A stretch of DNA of 59,716 bases from a virus: positions 1-59,716 of IMG/VR virus record IMGVR_UViG_3300022752_000076, one strand, 5' to 3'. The position numbers and the translations under genes were made by a program. A model generated the notes under the pieces. The model saw nothing but the letters and a program-made list of their open reading frames with translations, was not told the DNA's origin and searched no databases. Shown here piece after piece: positions 13,299 to 19,528 of this stretch (position 1 is the first letter of the stretch; each line of letters opens with the position of its first letter).

Positions 13299-13799
13299 AT
13301 GGCTATACTAAAAAGCTATGAGAATAAAATGAAACAGTTCAATATTAACGAAGTAAAAGAGTACATTAGACAAAGTAGTTATGAAAGCAAAATCTACTTG
13401 GGTGCAGACAGTGAGCGTACCCGTCATGAAAAAGTTTGGTGGGCTGACTACACAGTTGCCATTGTAGTGCATATTGATGGTAAACACGGTTGTAAGATAT
13501 TTGGTTATCATGTTCGTGAACGTGATTACGATCAAAAACGCAATAGGCCTAGTATTAGATTGATGACTGAAGTTTATAAAGTTAGTGAAATCTTTTTAGA
13601 GCTTAAAGATGTAATTGAGGATCGTCATGTAGAAATACACCTAGATCTTAATCCGCAAGAATGTTTTGCTAGTAATCAAGTAGTGCAACAAGCTATAGGA
13701 TATATTCGTGGTACTTGTAGCGTTGATGCAATGATTAAACCAGATGCTTTTGCTGCAAGCTATGCAGCTGACAGACTAAAATTTATACTAAACAGATGA
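13299..13799 (+). CDS. YkuK/DUF458-type RNase H-like protein (166 aa)
   Basis: The central part KIYLGADSERTR (about residues 31-42) with a first-strand Asp, and later HVEIHLDLNP and DAMIKPDAFAASYAADRL, match the RNase H-like fold of the YkuK/DUF458 family, whose activity is not settled. A second ATG at 13329 (MKQFNINEV) may be the real start; neither has a strong ribosome site. The stop overlaps the next start (ATGA). Confidence 0.65.
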   Translation: MAILKSYENKMKQFNINEVKEYIRQSSYESKIYLGADSERTRHEKVWWADYTVAIVVHIDGKHGCKIFGYHVRERDYDQKRNRPSIRLMTEVYKVSEIFLELKDVIEDRHVEIHLDLNPQECFASNQVVQQAIGYIRGTCSVDAMIKPDAFAASYAADRLKFILNR

Positions 13800-14011
13800 A
13801 ATACGACCGATTTGACCTAGAACAATTAATACTTAAAAACTGGGAAGTAGTTACGGAGATTAAACACTTACGTGAACACATGGAAACTAATCCAACCCAA
13901 GATCAGATTGAAAATTATTTACTTGGCCTAGAAACTATTTATGAAGTAAAATTTAATAAATTGTGGGATTGTTTTGAAGAACTTTGCCAACATCAAAAGA
14001 TCATTACTTAA
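13796..14011 (+). CDS. hypothetical protein (71 aa)
   Basis: Coupled to the RNase H-like gene. Acidic helical protein (KYDRFDLEQLILKNWEVV at the start). Followed by the tRNA-Thr/tmRNA region. Function unknown. Confidence 0.6.
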   Translation: MKYDRFDLEQLILKNWEVVTEIKHLREHMETNPTQDQIENYLLGLETIYEVKFNKLWDCFEELCQHQKIIT

Positions 14012-14114
14012 TTTTTATAATCATCAACCATTTACTGTATTAGAAGCCGTTAGCCTAATATTCGTACTAGGCTATACAGGCTATTACATTATTGCTGAAT
14101 TAGCTCAGTGGTAG
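13974..14114 (+). CDS. possible small membrane ORF ending in tRNA-Thr (46 aa)
   Basis: A TTG-started frame with a hydrophobic middle (EAVSLIFVLGYTGYYIIAE) whose stop TAG is the TAG of the tRNA-Thr D loop (14112-14114). No clear ribosome site, overlap of 38 bases with the previous gene. It may be accidental, but a membrane-span composition in this gap is noteworthy. Confidence 0.3.
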   Translation: MKNFANIKRSLLNFYNHQPFTVLEAVSLIFVLGYTGYYIIAELAQW

Positions 14115-14168
14115 AGCAACCGCCTTGTAAGCGGTAGGTCATCAGTTCAAATCCGATATTCAGCACCA
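14094..14168 (+). tRNA. tRNA-Thr (anticodon UGU)
   Basis: Regular cloverleaf: acceptor GCTGAAT/ATTCAGC, D arm AGCTC/GAGC, anticodon stem ACCGC/GCGGT around CTTGTAA, T loop TTCAAAT and encoded CCA. It is directly upstream of the permuted tmRNA and probably part of the same transcript. Confidence 0.95.
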
Positions 14169-14506
14169 AGTTATAGTTGTATGAAGCTAATAGAAAAGTA
14201 CTGCGGACGCGGGTTCGACTCCCGCCTGGTCCACCAGAAGTATATTGCACTTCACTGATAAGGAAGACTGGTCGGCTGTATTCAACTGGCTAGTGCAGTA
14301 TACTTCTGATGGGCCAGACATGGTTTCGACGGGGTAAAGAGTATTGTAGCAGACAACTCGGCAATGCAGAAGCTGTAGGGTTAGCACTAGCTAGCCGTAG
14401 ACGCAAACAAAATAAATGCCAACGATGAGGTATTTGCCTTAGCAGCATAAGCTAGGCTGGGGTTTAGGCGGTTGACCTTATTAGCCAACAACCGCCACAC
14501 AACACA
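14169..14506 (+). ncRNA. ssrA: circularly permuted (two-piece) tmRNA
   Basis: tmRNA rescues stalled ribosomes and tags their products. Here the 3' (acceptor) piece comes first: T arm GCGGG/TTCGACT/CCCGC (14209-14225), acceptor strand CTGGTCC and CCA ending 14236. The coding piece follows at 14311 with GGGCCAGACATGGTTTCGACGG; its first seven bases pair fully with the acceptor strand. The 74-base spacer forms a 15-bp hairpin (14236-14250 with 14293-14307) to be removed by processing. The tag starts at the GCA at 14403 after a GTAGAC context and reads ANKINANDEVFALAA, stop at 14448. Further pairings across the pieces: AGTACT (14197-14202)/AGTATT (14340-14345) and GCTAATA (14186-14192)/TATTAGC (14479-14485, displayed in the loop of the hairpin GGCGGTTG/CAACCGCC). 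Outer ends are approximate. No smpB gene is seen in the window. Confidence 0.93.
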
Positions 14507-14520
14507 ACCAAAGGATAAAT

Positions 14521-14730
14521 ATGGAACTAGAGTTTAAACATGCAGGTATGAGTGTTAGTTTTGAGTGTGATGGAGACGATCACTATGATCACGTTGATCT
14601 CCTACACAAGATCGCAGCTCTAGTTGAAGAGCTTGCCAGTCATACAGGCGTTAGTCTTGTAGTAATGAGCGACTATAAAGAATCAGATGAAGATGATAGT
14701 GAACAAGACGACAACAACTGGGAAGATTGA
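14521..14730 (+). CDS. acidic small protein (69 aa)
   Basis: ATG with AAAGGA upstream, just after the tmRNA. The product is acidic, with a DDHYDHVDLLHKIAALVEEL segment and a C-terminal run of Asp/Glu (EDDSEQDDNNWED). Such tails are common on proteins that mimic or compete with nucleic acids, or bind basic partners; no function known. Confidence 0.6.
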   Translation: MELEFKHAGMSVSFECDGDDHYDHVDLLHKIAALVEELASHTGVSLVVMSDYKESDEDDSEQDDNNWED

Positions 14731-14845
14731 TAAAATAGAGTTTATTAAATTAACCGACCCTAAACTGCTACTGCGTTGGTACTTGGATAAGTATAACTTT
14801 GTTAAAGTAGATTTAGTAAAAATCGCAGATGTAACTCAACGGTAG
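14693..14845 (+). CDS. possible small protein ending in tRNA-Gly (50 aa)
   Basis: ATG at 14693 inside the acidic gene; the frame reads through 14760-14820 as IEFIKLTDPKLLLRWYLDKY and ends at the TAG in the D loop of tRNA-Gly. Its composition is protein-like, but there is no clear ribosome site. It contains the GACCCTAAAC motif as Asp-Pro-Lys. Confidence 0.4.
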   Translation: MIVNKTTTTGKIDKIEFIKLTDPKLLLRWYLDKYNFVKVDLVKIADVTQR

Positions 14846-14899
14846 AGTGTCAGCCTTCCAAGCTGTTCGTTGCAGGTTCGAGTCCTGTCATCTGCTCCA
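14825..14899 (+). tRNA. tRNA-Gly (anticodon UCC)
   Basis: Cloverleaf with acceptor GCAGATG/CATCTGC, anticodon stem TCAGC/GCTGT around CTTCCAA, T loop TTCGAGT and encoded CCA. The rubrerythrin ATG follows 18 bases later. Confidence 0.95.
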
Positions 14900-14917
14900 C
14901 ACACCACAAGGACAACT

Positions 14918-15370
14918 ATGAGTGTAACAATTAAAAATTTAGAGAGTGCGCTAGCTGGTGAAAGCATGGCACACATCAAGTACCGATACTTTGCTAAAAT
15001 ATGTCGTGAAGCTGGTATGGAAGACGTTGCCCAACATTTTGAGCACACAGCAGACCAAGAAATCTTACATGCTTGGGGTCATCTTAAACTAATATATGGC
15101 GATTTAAATCCAATAACTTGCCTAGAGATGGCTATTGCAGGTGAAACCTACGAGTATACAGAAATGTATCCGCAGTTTGAGGCAATTGCTAGAGCCGAAA
15201 GGGATACCATTGCTCTTAACGAGTTTAGAAATCAAATACTAGAAAGCAGCCAACATGCTGAAGAATTTAAGCAACGATTAGCTAAAGCTGAAAAAGTATT
15301 TGCTGCACTTAAGCAAGTAGAAGAAAAGCATGCCAATCAATATAAGCAAGTACTAGCAAAGGTGGCATAA
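14918..15370 (+). CDS. rubrerythrin-like ferritin-family protein (150 aa)
   Basis: Rubrerythrins reduce hydrogen peroxide at a di-iron site fed by rubredoxin. The product is a four-helix bundle with SALAGESMAHIKYRYFA (first Glu ligand), EHTADQEILHAWGH (ExxH pair), and in the second half MAIAGETYEYTEMYPQF and SSQHAEEFKQRL (second ligand set). It has no C-terminal rubredoxin domain, but a separate rubredoxin gene follows with an overlapping TAATG. ATG at 14918 has AAGGAC upstream, so this start is preferred to the earlier frame inside the tRNA. Confidence 0.88.
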   Translation: MSVTIKNLESALAGESMAHIKYRYFAKICREAGMEDVAQHFEHTADQEILHAWGHLKLIYGDLNPITCLEMAIAGETYEYTEMYPQFEAIARAERDTIALNEFRNQILESSQHAEEFKQRLAKAEKVFAALKQVEEKHANQYKQVLAKVA

Positions 15371-15519
15371 TGAGTAATGAAATTCACGTTTGTCCAGTAT
15401 GTGACTATGTTTATGAGAATGATCCTGACCGTACCGTACCCTTTGCAGAACTACCAGAAGATTACTTATGTCCGGCTTGTAGTGTAGAAAAAAGCTGGTT
15501 TGAAACACAATACACTTAA
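15370..15519 (+). CDS. rubredoxin (49 aa)
   Basis: A CPVCDYVY knuckle near residue 8 and CPACSVEKSWF near residue 34 give the two CxxC iron-binding pairs of a rubredoxin, with PFAELPEDYL between, as in classic rubredoxins (FxxLPxDxxCPxC). Its ATG overlaps the rubrerythrin stop, so the pair is translationally coupled and probably works as an electron donor and peroxidase. The stop is directly followed by tRNA-Met. Confidence 0.9.
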   Translation: MSNEIHVCPVCDYVYENDPDRTVPFAELPEDYLCPACSVEKSWFETQYT

Positions 15520-15598
<79 letters not shown>

Positions 15599-15604
15599 AA
15601 CACC

Positions 15605-15630
15605 AAACCCAGCTTAAGCTGGGTTTTTTG
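15605..15630 (+). terminator. rho-independent terminator after tRNA-Met
   Basis: AAACCCAGCTTAAGCTGGGTTT palindrome followed by further T residues. Confidence 0.88.
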
Positions 15631-15646
15631 TTGTAAAAAAATTATA

Positions 15647-15675
15647 TTGACATGTTGTCCACAGTTTGCTATAAT
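15647..15675 (+). promoter_or_regulatory. full-consensus sigma70-type promoter
   Basis: TTGACA (15647-15652), 17-bp spacer, TATAAT (15670-15675); drives the genes from 15703. Confidence 0.9.
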
Positions 15676-15702
15676 ATTTATTCGATATTCAAGGAAAGGA
15701 CT

Positions 15703-15912
15703 ATGAAACAAGATAAACAATATGTGGTAGCTTTTCAACATCCTCAAGATATGGGCATTGATCTAGAGATCGTCTTTGGTACAGATCCACTAGATGCAAT
15801 GTTAAACTTCTTAGACTATGATCACGTACCAGAAGGTATTGACAGCGCTATTGACCTACAGGACTGGTTGTGGGACACTGAGGAATCATTAATTAATTGT
15901 ATTGAGGTGTAA
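15703..15912 (+). CDS. acidic hypothetical protein (69 aa)
   Basis: ATG with AAGGAAAGG upstream, first gene behind the strongest promoter in this part. Compact acidic protein starting MKQDKQYVVAFQHPQ and ending DTEESLINCIEV. The next gene starts on the base after its stop. Function unknown. Confidence 0.62.
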   Translation: MKQDKQYVVAFQHPQDMGIDLEIVFGTDPLDAMLNFLDYDHVPEGIDSAIDLQDWLWDTEESLINCIEV

Positions 15913-16320
15913 ATGGCCAAGGGTAAAACGAGCAGTAAAAGTGACCAGAACTATTGGTCACGCTATAAAAGTAACAAAGTTTGGGAAACAAATCGCAAAC
16001 GCAAATTAACACGACACATAAAAAAGCATCCAAATGACACAATTGCTGTTAAAGCCACACAAAATATTAAATATAGGCGTGGCACTCCTAAAGATCCGCA
16101 GTGGACTCCTGGAAATATCCGTATTGCTAAACTGTTCAAGGAGTTTGCAGGATTTGTTAATCGTGATATGTTCAACAGCAATCATAAGATTCAGCTAGAT
16201 GCACTAAACACCTATAATAAATCTGCAAAATTTGTCAAGGTCAATCAAACTAGTAGAGTAGACTTCACACTTGGTGCCAGAGCGCACGATAGGTATGGCC
16301 GACAAGCATGGATGCGCTAA
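15913..16320 (+). CDS. basic hypothetical protein (135 aa)
   Basis: Strongly basic (KGKTSSKSDQNYWSRY at the start and RKRKLTRHIKKH near residue 28), suggesting nucleic acid binding. The middle part (TPKDPQWTPGNIRIAKLFKEF) looks like a small domain. No family recognised. Confidence 0.6.
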   Translation: MAKGKTSSKSDQNYWSRYKSNKVWETNRKRKLTRHIKKHPNDTIAVKATQNIKYRRGTPKDPQWTPGNIRIAKLFKEFAGFVNRDMFNSNHKIQLDALNTYNKSAKFVKVNQTSRVDFTLGARAHDRYGRQAWMR

Positions 16321-16568
16321 CACTATACCTAGTATTTGCAGTAACTACAGGTATATGTTGTTGGTTGTTCTTTTATGTACCCATAGTCGGTGAAGCTAGA
16401 CGTCTAGGTATAGACAATACATTTACTCGCAGCCCGATATTAAGCAGTGCTGTTTATATTTGTGTATCTATACTTGTAGCACCTAGCTTGTTTATACCAA
16501 TCTTTAGTGAGGAAAAAGGTAAACTATTCCGTCAAGCACTAAGAAGCGAGATCTTAAAACAAGAATAA
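16308..16568 (+). CDS. two-span membrane protein (86 aa)
   Basis: Overlaps the previous gene by 13 bases. Two hydrophobic segments: residues about 3-25 (LYLVFAVTTGICCWLFFYV) and about 45-66 (SAVYICVSILVAPSLFIPIF). A small inner-membrane protein; holin-like topology is possible but no lysis gene is adjacent. Confidence 0.55.
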   Translation: MDALTLYLVFAVTTGICCWLFFYVPIVGEARRLGIDNTFTRSPILSSAVYICVSILVAPSLFIPIFSEEKGKLFRQALRSEILKQE

Positions 16569-16579
16569 AAAATTTTTAT

Positions 16580-16608
16580 TTGATTTTGTCTACTGAACAC
16601 TGTATAAT
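16580..16608 (+). promoter_or_regulatory. sigma70-type promoter
   Basis: TTGATT (16580-16585), 17-bp spacer, TATAAT (16603-16608) followed by ATTAT. Confidence 0.85.
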
Positions 16609-16638
16609 ATTATTTCTGTTGACGATAAAAGGCTATCA

Positions 16639-16911
16639 ATGAAACTCTTAGAATTTACTTATACTAAACAAGCAGGTGAAGTTAGTAAGCGTGCCGTTAT
16701 CGAGCTAGTAACGCCTACCAAATTTGTAGAAGGTTGGGACGTAACCAGCTTAGATAACAATGAATTTGCCAATTTTGCCCAAGCTATGGGCGAACTACGT
16801 CGTCGTCAACATGACGAAACTATGCAACTGTTACAGGACTTTGATCTCAAGCATAACTACAGGCGTTTCAAGCCTGAAAGTATGAGTGATATTCAAGTAG
16901 AATATGTCTAA
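16639..16911 (+). CDS. hypothetical protein (90 aa)
   Basis: AAAGG upstream, behind the promoter at 16580. It begins with a strand-like MKLLEFTYTKQAGEVSKRAV followed by helices. The stop overlaps the next gene by eight bases. No family recognised. Confidence 0.6.
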   Translation: MKLLEFTYTKQAGEVSKRAVIELVTPTKFVEGWDVTSLDNNEFANFAQAMGELRRRQHDETMQLLQDFDLKHNYRRFKPESMSDIQVEYV

Positions 16912-17161
16912 ACCATTTAGAATATGGGATAGTATAACACTTCAACAAAGTGCTGAATTGGCTATACAATTAAAATCTAAAATAGAAGAACTATGTAAGG
17001 CCAATCATTGTTTTCCACACGATCTACCGGACAGTCTAATATCTAGTAATGAGTTATACATACTTGTCACTAGCTATGAGGCAGCATATACCAAGCTATT
17101 AAACCTAGATTTAGTACAAACTGGTAGATTTCCTACAGATTATCCACAGAACTTACATTAA
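16904..17161 (+). CDS. hypothetical protein (85 aa)
   Basis: Helical soluble protein (SITLQQSAELAIQLKSKIEEL) with one Cys pair region (CKANHC). Overlaps its upstream neighbour, so it is likely part of the same operon. Confidence 0.55.
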   Translation: MSKPFRIWDSITLQQSAELAIQLKSKIEELCKANHCFPHDLPDSLISSNELYILVTSYEAAYTKLLNLDLVQTGRFPTDYPQNLH

Positions 17162-17174
17162 TAAGGAAATAGCT

Positions 17175-17366
17175 ATGGCTATAAACACTAAACTATCAAA
17201 AGTTGTACCAGGATTTAGAGTTCAAGTTTATGATCAAGGTTTTTTATTTGAGTGCGACGGTTTTGCTATTACTGAAGGTAATATGGTTACCTACAGAGCA
17301 GTTGCAAGCAGCTTAACAGAACTACAAGCCAAAATCAACGAATTTTTAGAAATGCCCAAAATCTAA
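17175..17366 (+). CDS. hypothetical protein (63 aa)
   Basis: AAGGAA upstream of the ATG. A small beta-rich protein (GFRVQVYDQGFLFECDGFAI) ending in a helix. No known family. Confidence 0.58.
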   Translation: MAINTKLSKVVPGFRVQVYDQGFLFECDGFAITEGNMVTYRAVASSLTELQAKINEFLEMPKI

Positions 17367-17399
17367 ACTAAATAAACTAATTTATACAAGGACAAATAA

Positions 17400-17774
17400 A
17401 TGGCAACTCAATCACAGTGGACAGATGAACTCAAAGCTAAAGTTATTGAAATGTATGAACAGGCAGGTCCAACTCCTGAAAGTTCAACTGAAATCATCAA
17501 AGACATCGCAGAGGAAATTGAAATGTCACCGAACGGCGTACGCATGGTGCTCGTACAGGCTGGAGTATATGTTAAAAAAGACTCCAGTGCCGGTTCAGCT
17601 AAGACAACTAAAACTGCGTCAAGCGAAGGTAGTAAACGCGTCTCAAAAGAAGATTCAATCGCATCGCTCAGGGCAGCCATTGAAGCTAAGGGAGCTCCTA
17701 TTGACGACGACATCCTTGGTAAACTTACCGGCAAAGCTGCGGTTTATTTCGCTACTGTATTGAAAGCAGCATAA
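17400..17774 (+). CDS. small DNA-binding-like protein, related to 21322-22074 (124 aa)
   Basis: AAGGAC before the ATG. Residues 6-58 form a helical unit starting QWTDELKAKVIEMYEQAG and ending in a helix SPNGVRMVLVQAGVYVKK; the WTDEL and xxGVRxxL pattern recalls SANT/HTH-type repeats. A Ser/Thr/Lys linker follows and then a C-terminal helical domain. Its codon use is richer in GC-ending codons than its neighbours and it has a strong terminator of its own, pointing to high expression. Possibly an abundant nucleoid or DNA-organising protein. Confidence 0.6.
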   Translation: MATQSQWTDELKAKVIEMYEQAGPTPESSTEIIKDIAEEIEMSPNGVRMVLVQAGVYVKKDSSAGSAKTTKTASSEGSKRVSKEDSIASLRAAIEAKGAPIDDDILGKLTGKAAVYFATVLKAA

Positions 17775-17779
17775 CTTTA

Positions 17780-17800
17780 GGCGGCCTTGTGCCGCCTTTT
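17780..17800 (+). terminator. rho-independent terminator
   Basis: GGCGGC (17780-17785), loop CTTGT, GCCGCC (17791-17796) and TTTT. Confidence 0.88.
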
Positions 17801-17816
17801 ACTTCTGGAGAGATAA

Positions 17817-18443
17817 ATGGCTAGAGTGCGTAAAAAGACTGAGCTTGAAGAAGAAAAAATGACGGACAGTAACCTTAGCCGCGTTATTAGATTGTTAGAG
17901 CCAGAAGAAGGTAAAAAACCTATTACTAAAAAAGATGCTTGCCAAATGCTTGGCATGACGTATAATACTACTAGGCTTGCTGCAATCATTGAGCAGTTTA
18001 AGGAACGTCAGCGTAGAAGCGCTGAACAGCGCGCTAAACTGCGTGGTAAGGCTGTTACCAAAGATGAAAAGATATTTATTATACAAGAATATCTTAGTGG
18101 TGCTACTATTGATAGTATTACTAAAAGTACTTATCGCGGAGTAACTATAGTTAAACAGGTACTAGAAGAATATAACGTGCCGCTTCGCATACCAGGTCAA
18201 ACGTATTTTAATCCACAGCTTGTACCAGATGGAGCTATGCGCGATCGGTTTGAGATTGGCGAAACAGTTTGGAGCACTCGCTACGTTAGTCTAGCTAAAG
18301 TGCATAGTGAAAAGCTTGACCCTAAACATGGGCATATTTATCATCTTTGGCTAATGGATGATAAGCAGCGTCAATACTGTTGGCAACCACACTATGAATT
18401 GGCCAGCCTACAACAAGTTCGTGAACTTGGAGTGCAAGTATAG
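17817..18443 (+). CDS. HTH-like DNA-binding protein (208 aa)
   Basis: The N-terminal 70 residues are charged and helical, with KKDACQMLGMTYNTTRLAAII looking like a helix-turn-helix. A second such element appears around residue 87-112 (IQEYLSGATIDSITKSTYRG). The C-terminal part (FEIGETVWSTRYVSLAKV ... HIYHLWLMDD) looks like a small beta domain. A transcription or replication regulator is plausible but unproven. Contains the GACCCTAAAC motif as DPK. Confidence 0.58.
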   Translation: MARVRKKTELEEEKMTDSNLSRVIRLLEPEEGKKPITKKDACQMLGMTYNTTRLAAIIEQFKERQRRSAEQRAKLRGKAVTKDEKIFIIQEYLSGATIDSITKSTYRGVTIVKQVLEEYNVPLRIPGQTYFNPQLVPDGAMRDRFEIGETVWSTRYVSLAKVHSEKLDPKHGHIYHLWLMDDKQRQYCWQPHYELASLQQVRELGVQV

Positions 18444-18727
18444 TGGACAGTAATATACTCTACGAACGCTTAATCGAAGAAAACTTAGAAAAAGGTTTTC
18501 AGGTTAAGCTAGTAGTAAATGATTTTAGAGAAGTTACCTATATACAACTACGCAAGTATTTTCTTAGTTATAGTGGAGAGTGGCATGCTTCCAGAGAAGG
18601 CGTTAGTATACCAGCTAGTATAGAAAATATATATAATTTATTAGATGGCTTATTAGACATTTGTAGTAAAGCTGAGGGTGAACAAATTATATTGGCATAT
18701 TATAAAAAAATTATTGAGAGGGAATAA
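18443..18727 (+). CDS. hypothetical protein (94 aa)
   Basis: GTG start overlapping the previous stop (TAGTG). Acidic alpha/beta protein (MDSNILYERLIEENLEKGF). No known family. Ends before the promoter of the first GIY-YIG gene. Confidence 0.58.
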   Translation: MDSNILYERLIEENLEKGFQVKLVVNDFREVTYIQLRKYFLSYSGEWHASREGVSIPASIENIYNLLDGLLDICSKAEGEQIILAYYKKIIERE

Positions 18728-18736
18728 AAATTCCTC

Positions 18737-18765
18737 TTGATAAAGATATGTACCTATGTTAAAAT
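18737..18765 (+). promoter_or_regulatory. sigma70-type promoter of the GIY-YIG gene
   Basis: TTGATA (18737-18742), 17-bp spacer, TAAAAT (18760-18765), close to the endonuclease start. Confidence 0.75.
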
Positions 18766-18780
18766 ATAAGTAAACATAGG
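18753..18780 (+). promoter_or_regulatory. inverted repeat over promoter and start region, candidate operator
   Basis: CCTATGTT (18753-18760) and AACATAGG (18773-18780) form an 8-bp perfect inverted repeat spanning the -10 box and predicted start point and running into the GGAGAG ribosome site. Its placement suits a repressor site for the endonuclease. Confidence 0.45.
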
Positions 18781-18791
18781 AGAGTATAAAT

Positions 18792-19484
18792 ATGACAATA
18801 GGAATTTACTGTTTATCGTTTAATAATACTGATAAAGTATATATAGGAAAATCAATTACACTAGAAACTAGACTATATGTTCATTTATGGAATATGAGAA
18901 GGAATCAATCAGCAAAGAAACTACAAGAAGCCTATAATACATATGGCGAGCCAACTTTTAATATTCTTGTAGAATGTGCGGAACACGAAATATATAAATT
19001 AGAAAAATTTTATATTCAGGAGTTTGATTCTTATAATAATGGATTTAATACATCCCCAGGAGGAGAAGCAGGAAATATTTCACCTGGAGAATTAAATGCT
19101 AGAGCTACAAGTAGTAATAAGAATTACTTAGAAGCATTAAAATTATTAGTAACAACTAATTTAACTGGCGCGCAAATTGCAGAAATGACTAATTTATCTA
19201 AATCTATTATATCACATATTTCATCTGGCGAAGGACATAAATGGATGAAAGAAGCGGCTCCAGAATTGTATAATAAATTAATAGAAAATAAGAAAAATAG
19301 ACGAATTCGTACAAATAGTACAAAACGACCCTTTAATAAATTAAGAGCACCTGATGGCACAATTTATGATCTTACAGACGTAGGAGTTAATAACTTTTGT
19401 GAAAAGTACAATTTAAGCCCCTCTAAGGTATCATTAGTGCTTAATGGACGGGCTGATTCTACTAAAGGTTGGACACCAGTATAA
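18792..19484 (+). CDS. GIY-YIG homing endonuclease (230 aa)
   Basis: N-terminal GIY-YIG nuclease: GIYCLSFNNTDKVYIGKS near residues 4-21, RLYVHLWNMR and the catalytic-type Glu region (AEHEIYKLEKFYIQEFDSY). Residues about 105-150 and 180-230 are NUMOD/IENR-type DNA-binding repeats (LSKSIISHISSGEGHKW and APDGTIYDLTDVGVNNFCEK). A paralog lies at 22442-23131. Very AT-rich, with its own promoter, and free-standing between two genes without obvious damage to them. Confidence 0.9.
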   Translation: MTIGIYCLSFNNTDKVYIGKSITLETRLYVHLWNMRRNQSAKKLQEAYNTYGEPTFNILVECAEHEIYKLEKFYIQEFDSYNNGFNTSPGGEAGNISPGELNARATSSNKNYLEALKLLVTTNLTGAQIAEMTNLSKSIISHISSGEGHKWMKEAAPELYNKLIENKKNRRIRTNSTKRPFNKLRAPDGTIYDLTDVGVNNFCEKYNLSPSKVSLVLNGRADSTKGWTPV

Positions 19485-19492
19485 AAAGTAAC

Positions 19493-19521
19493 TTGAAACA
19501 CAGACCCTAAACTGCTATAAT
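19493..19521 (+). promoter_or_regulatory. sigma70-type promoter of the ligase N-part
   Basis: TTGAAA (19493-19498), 17-bp spacer, TATAAT (19516-19521). The ATG is at 19529, about where transcription should start, so the mRNA would be leaderless. The spacer holds GACCCTAAAC (19503-19512). Confidence 0.82.
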
Positions 19522-19528
19522 ATTATTT

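Noticed and set aside
14187-14387. A minus-strand frame over the tmRNA.
   Set aside because: It overlaps the strongly supported tmRNA and has no coding character.
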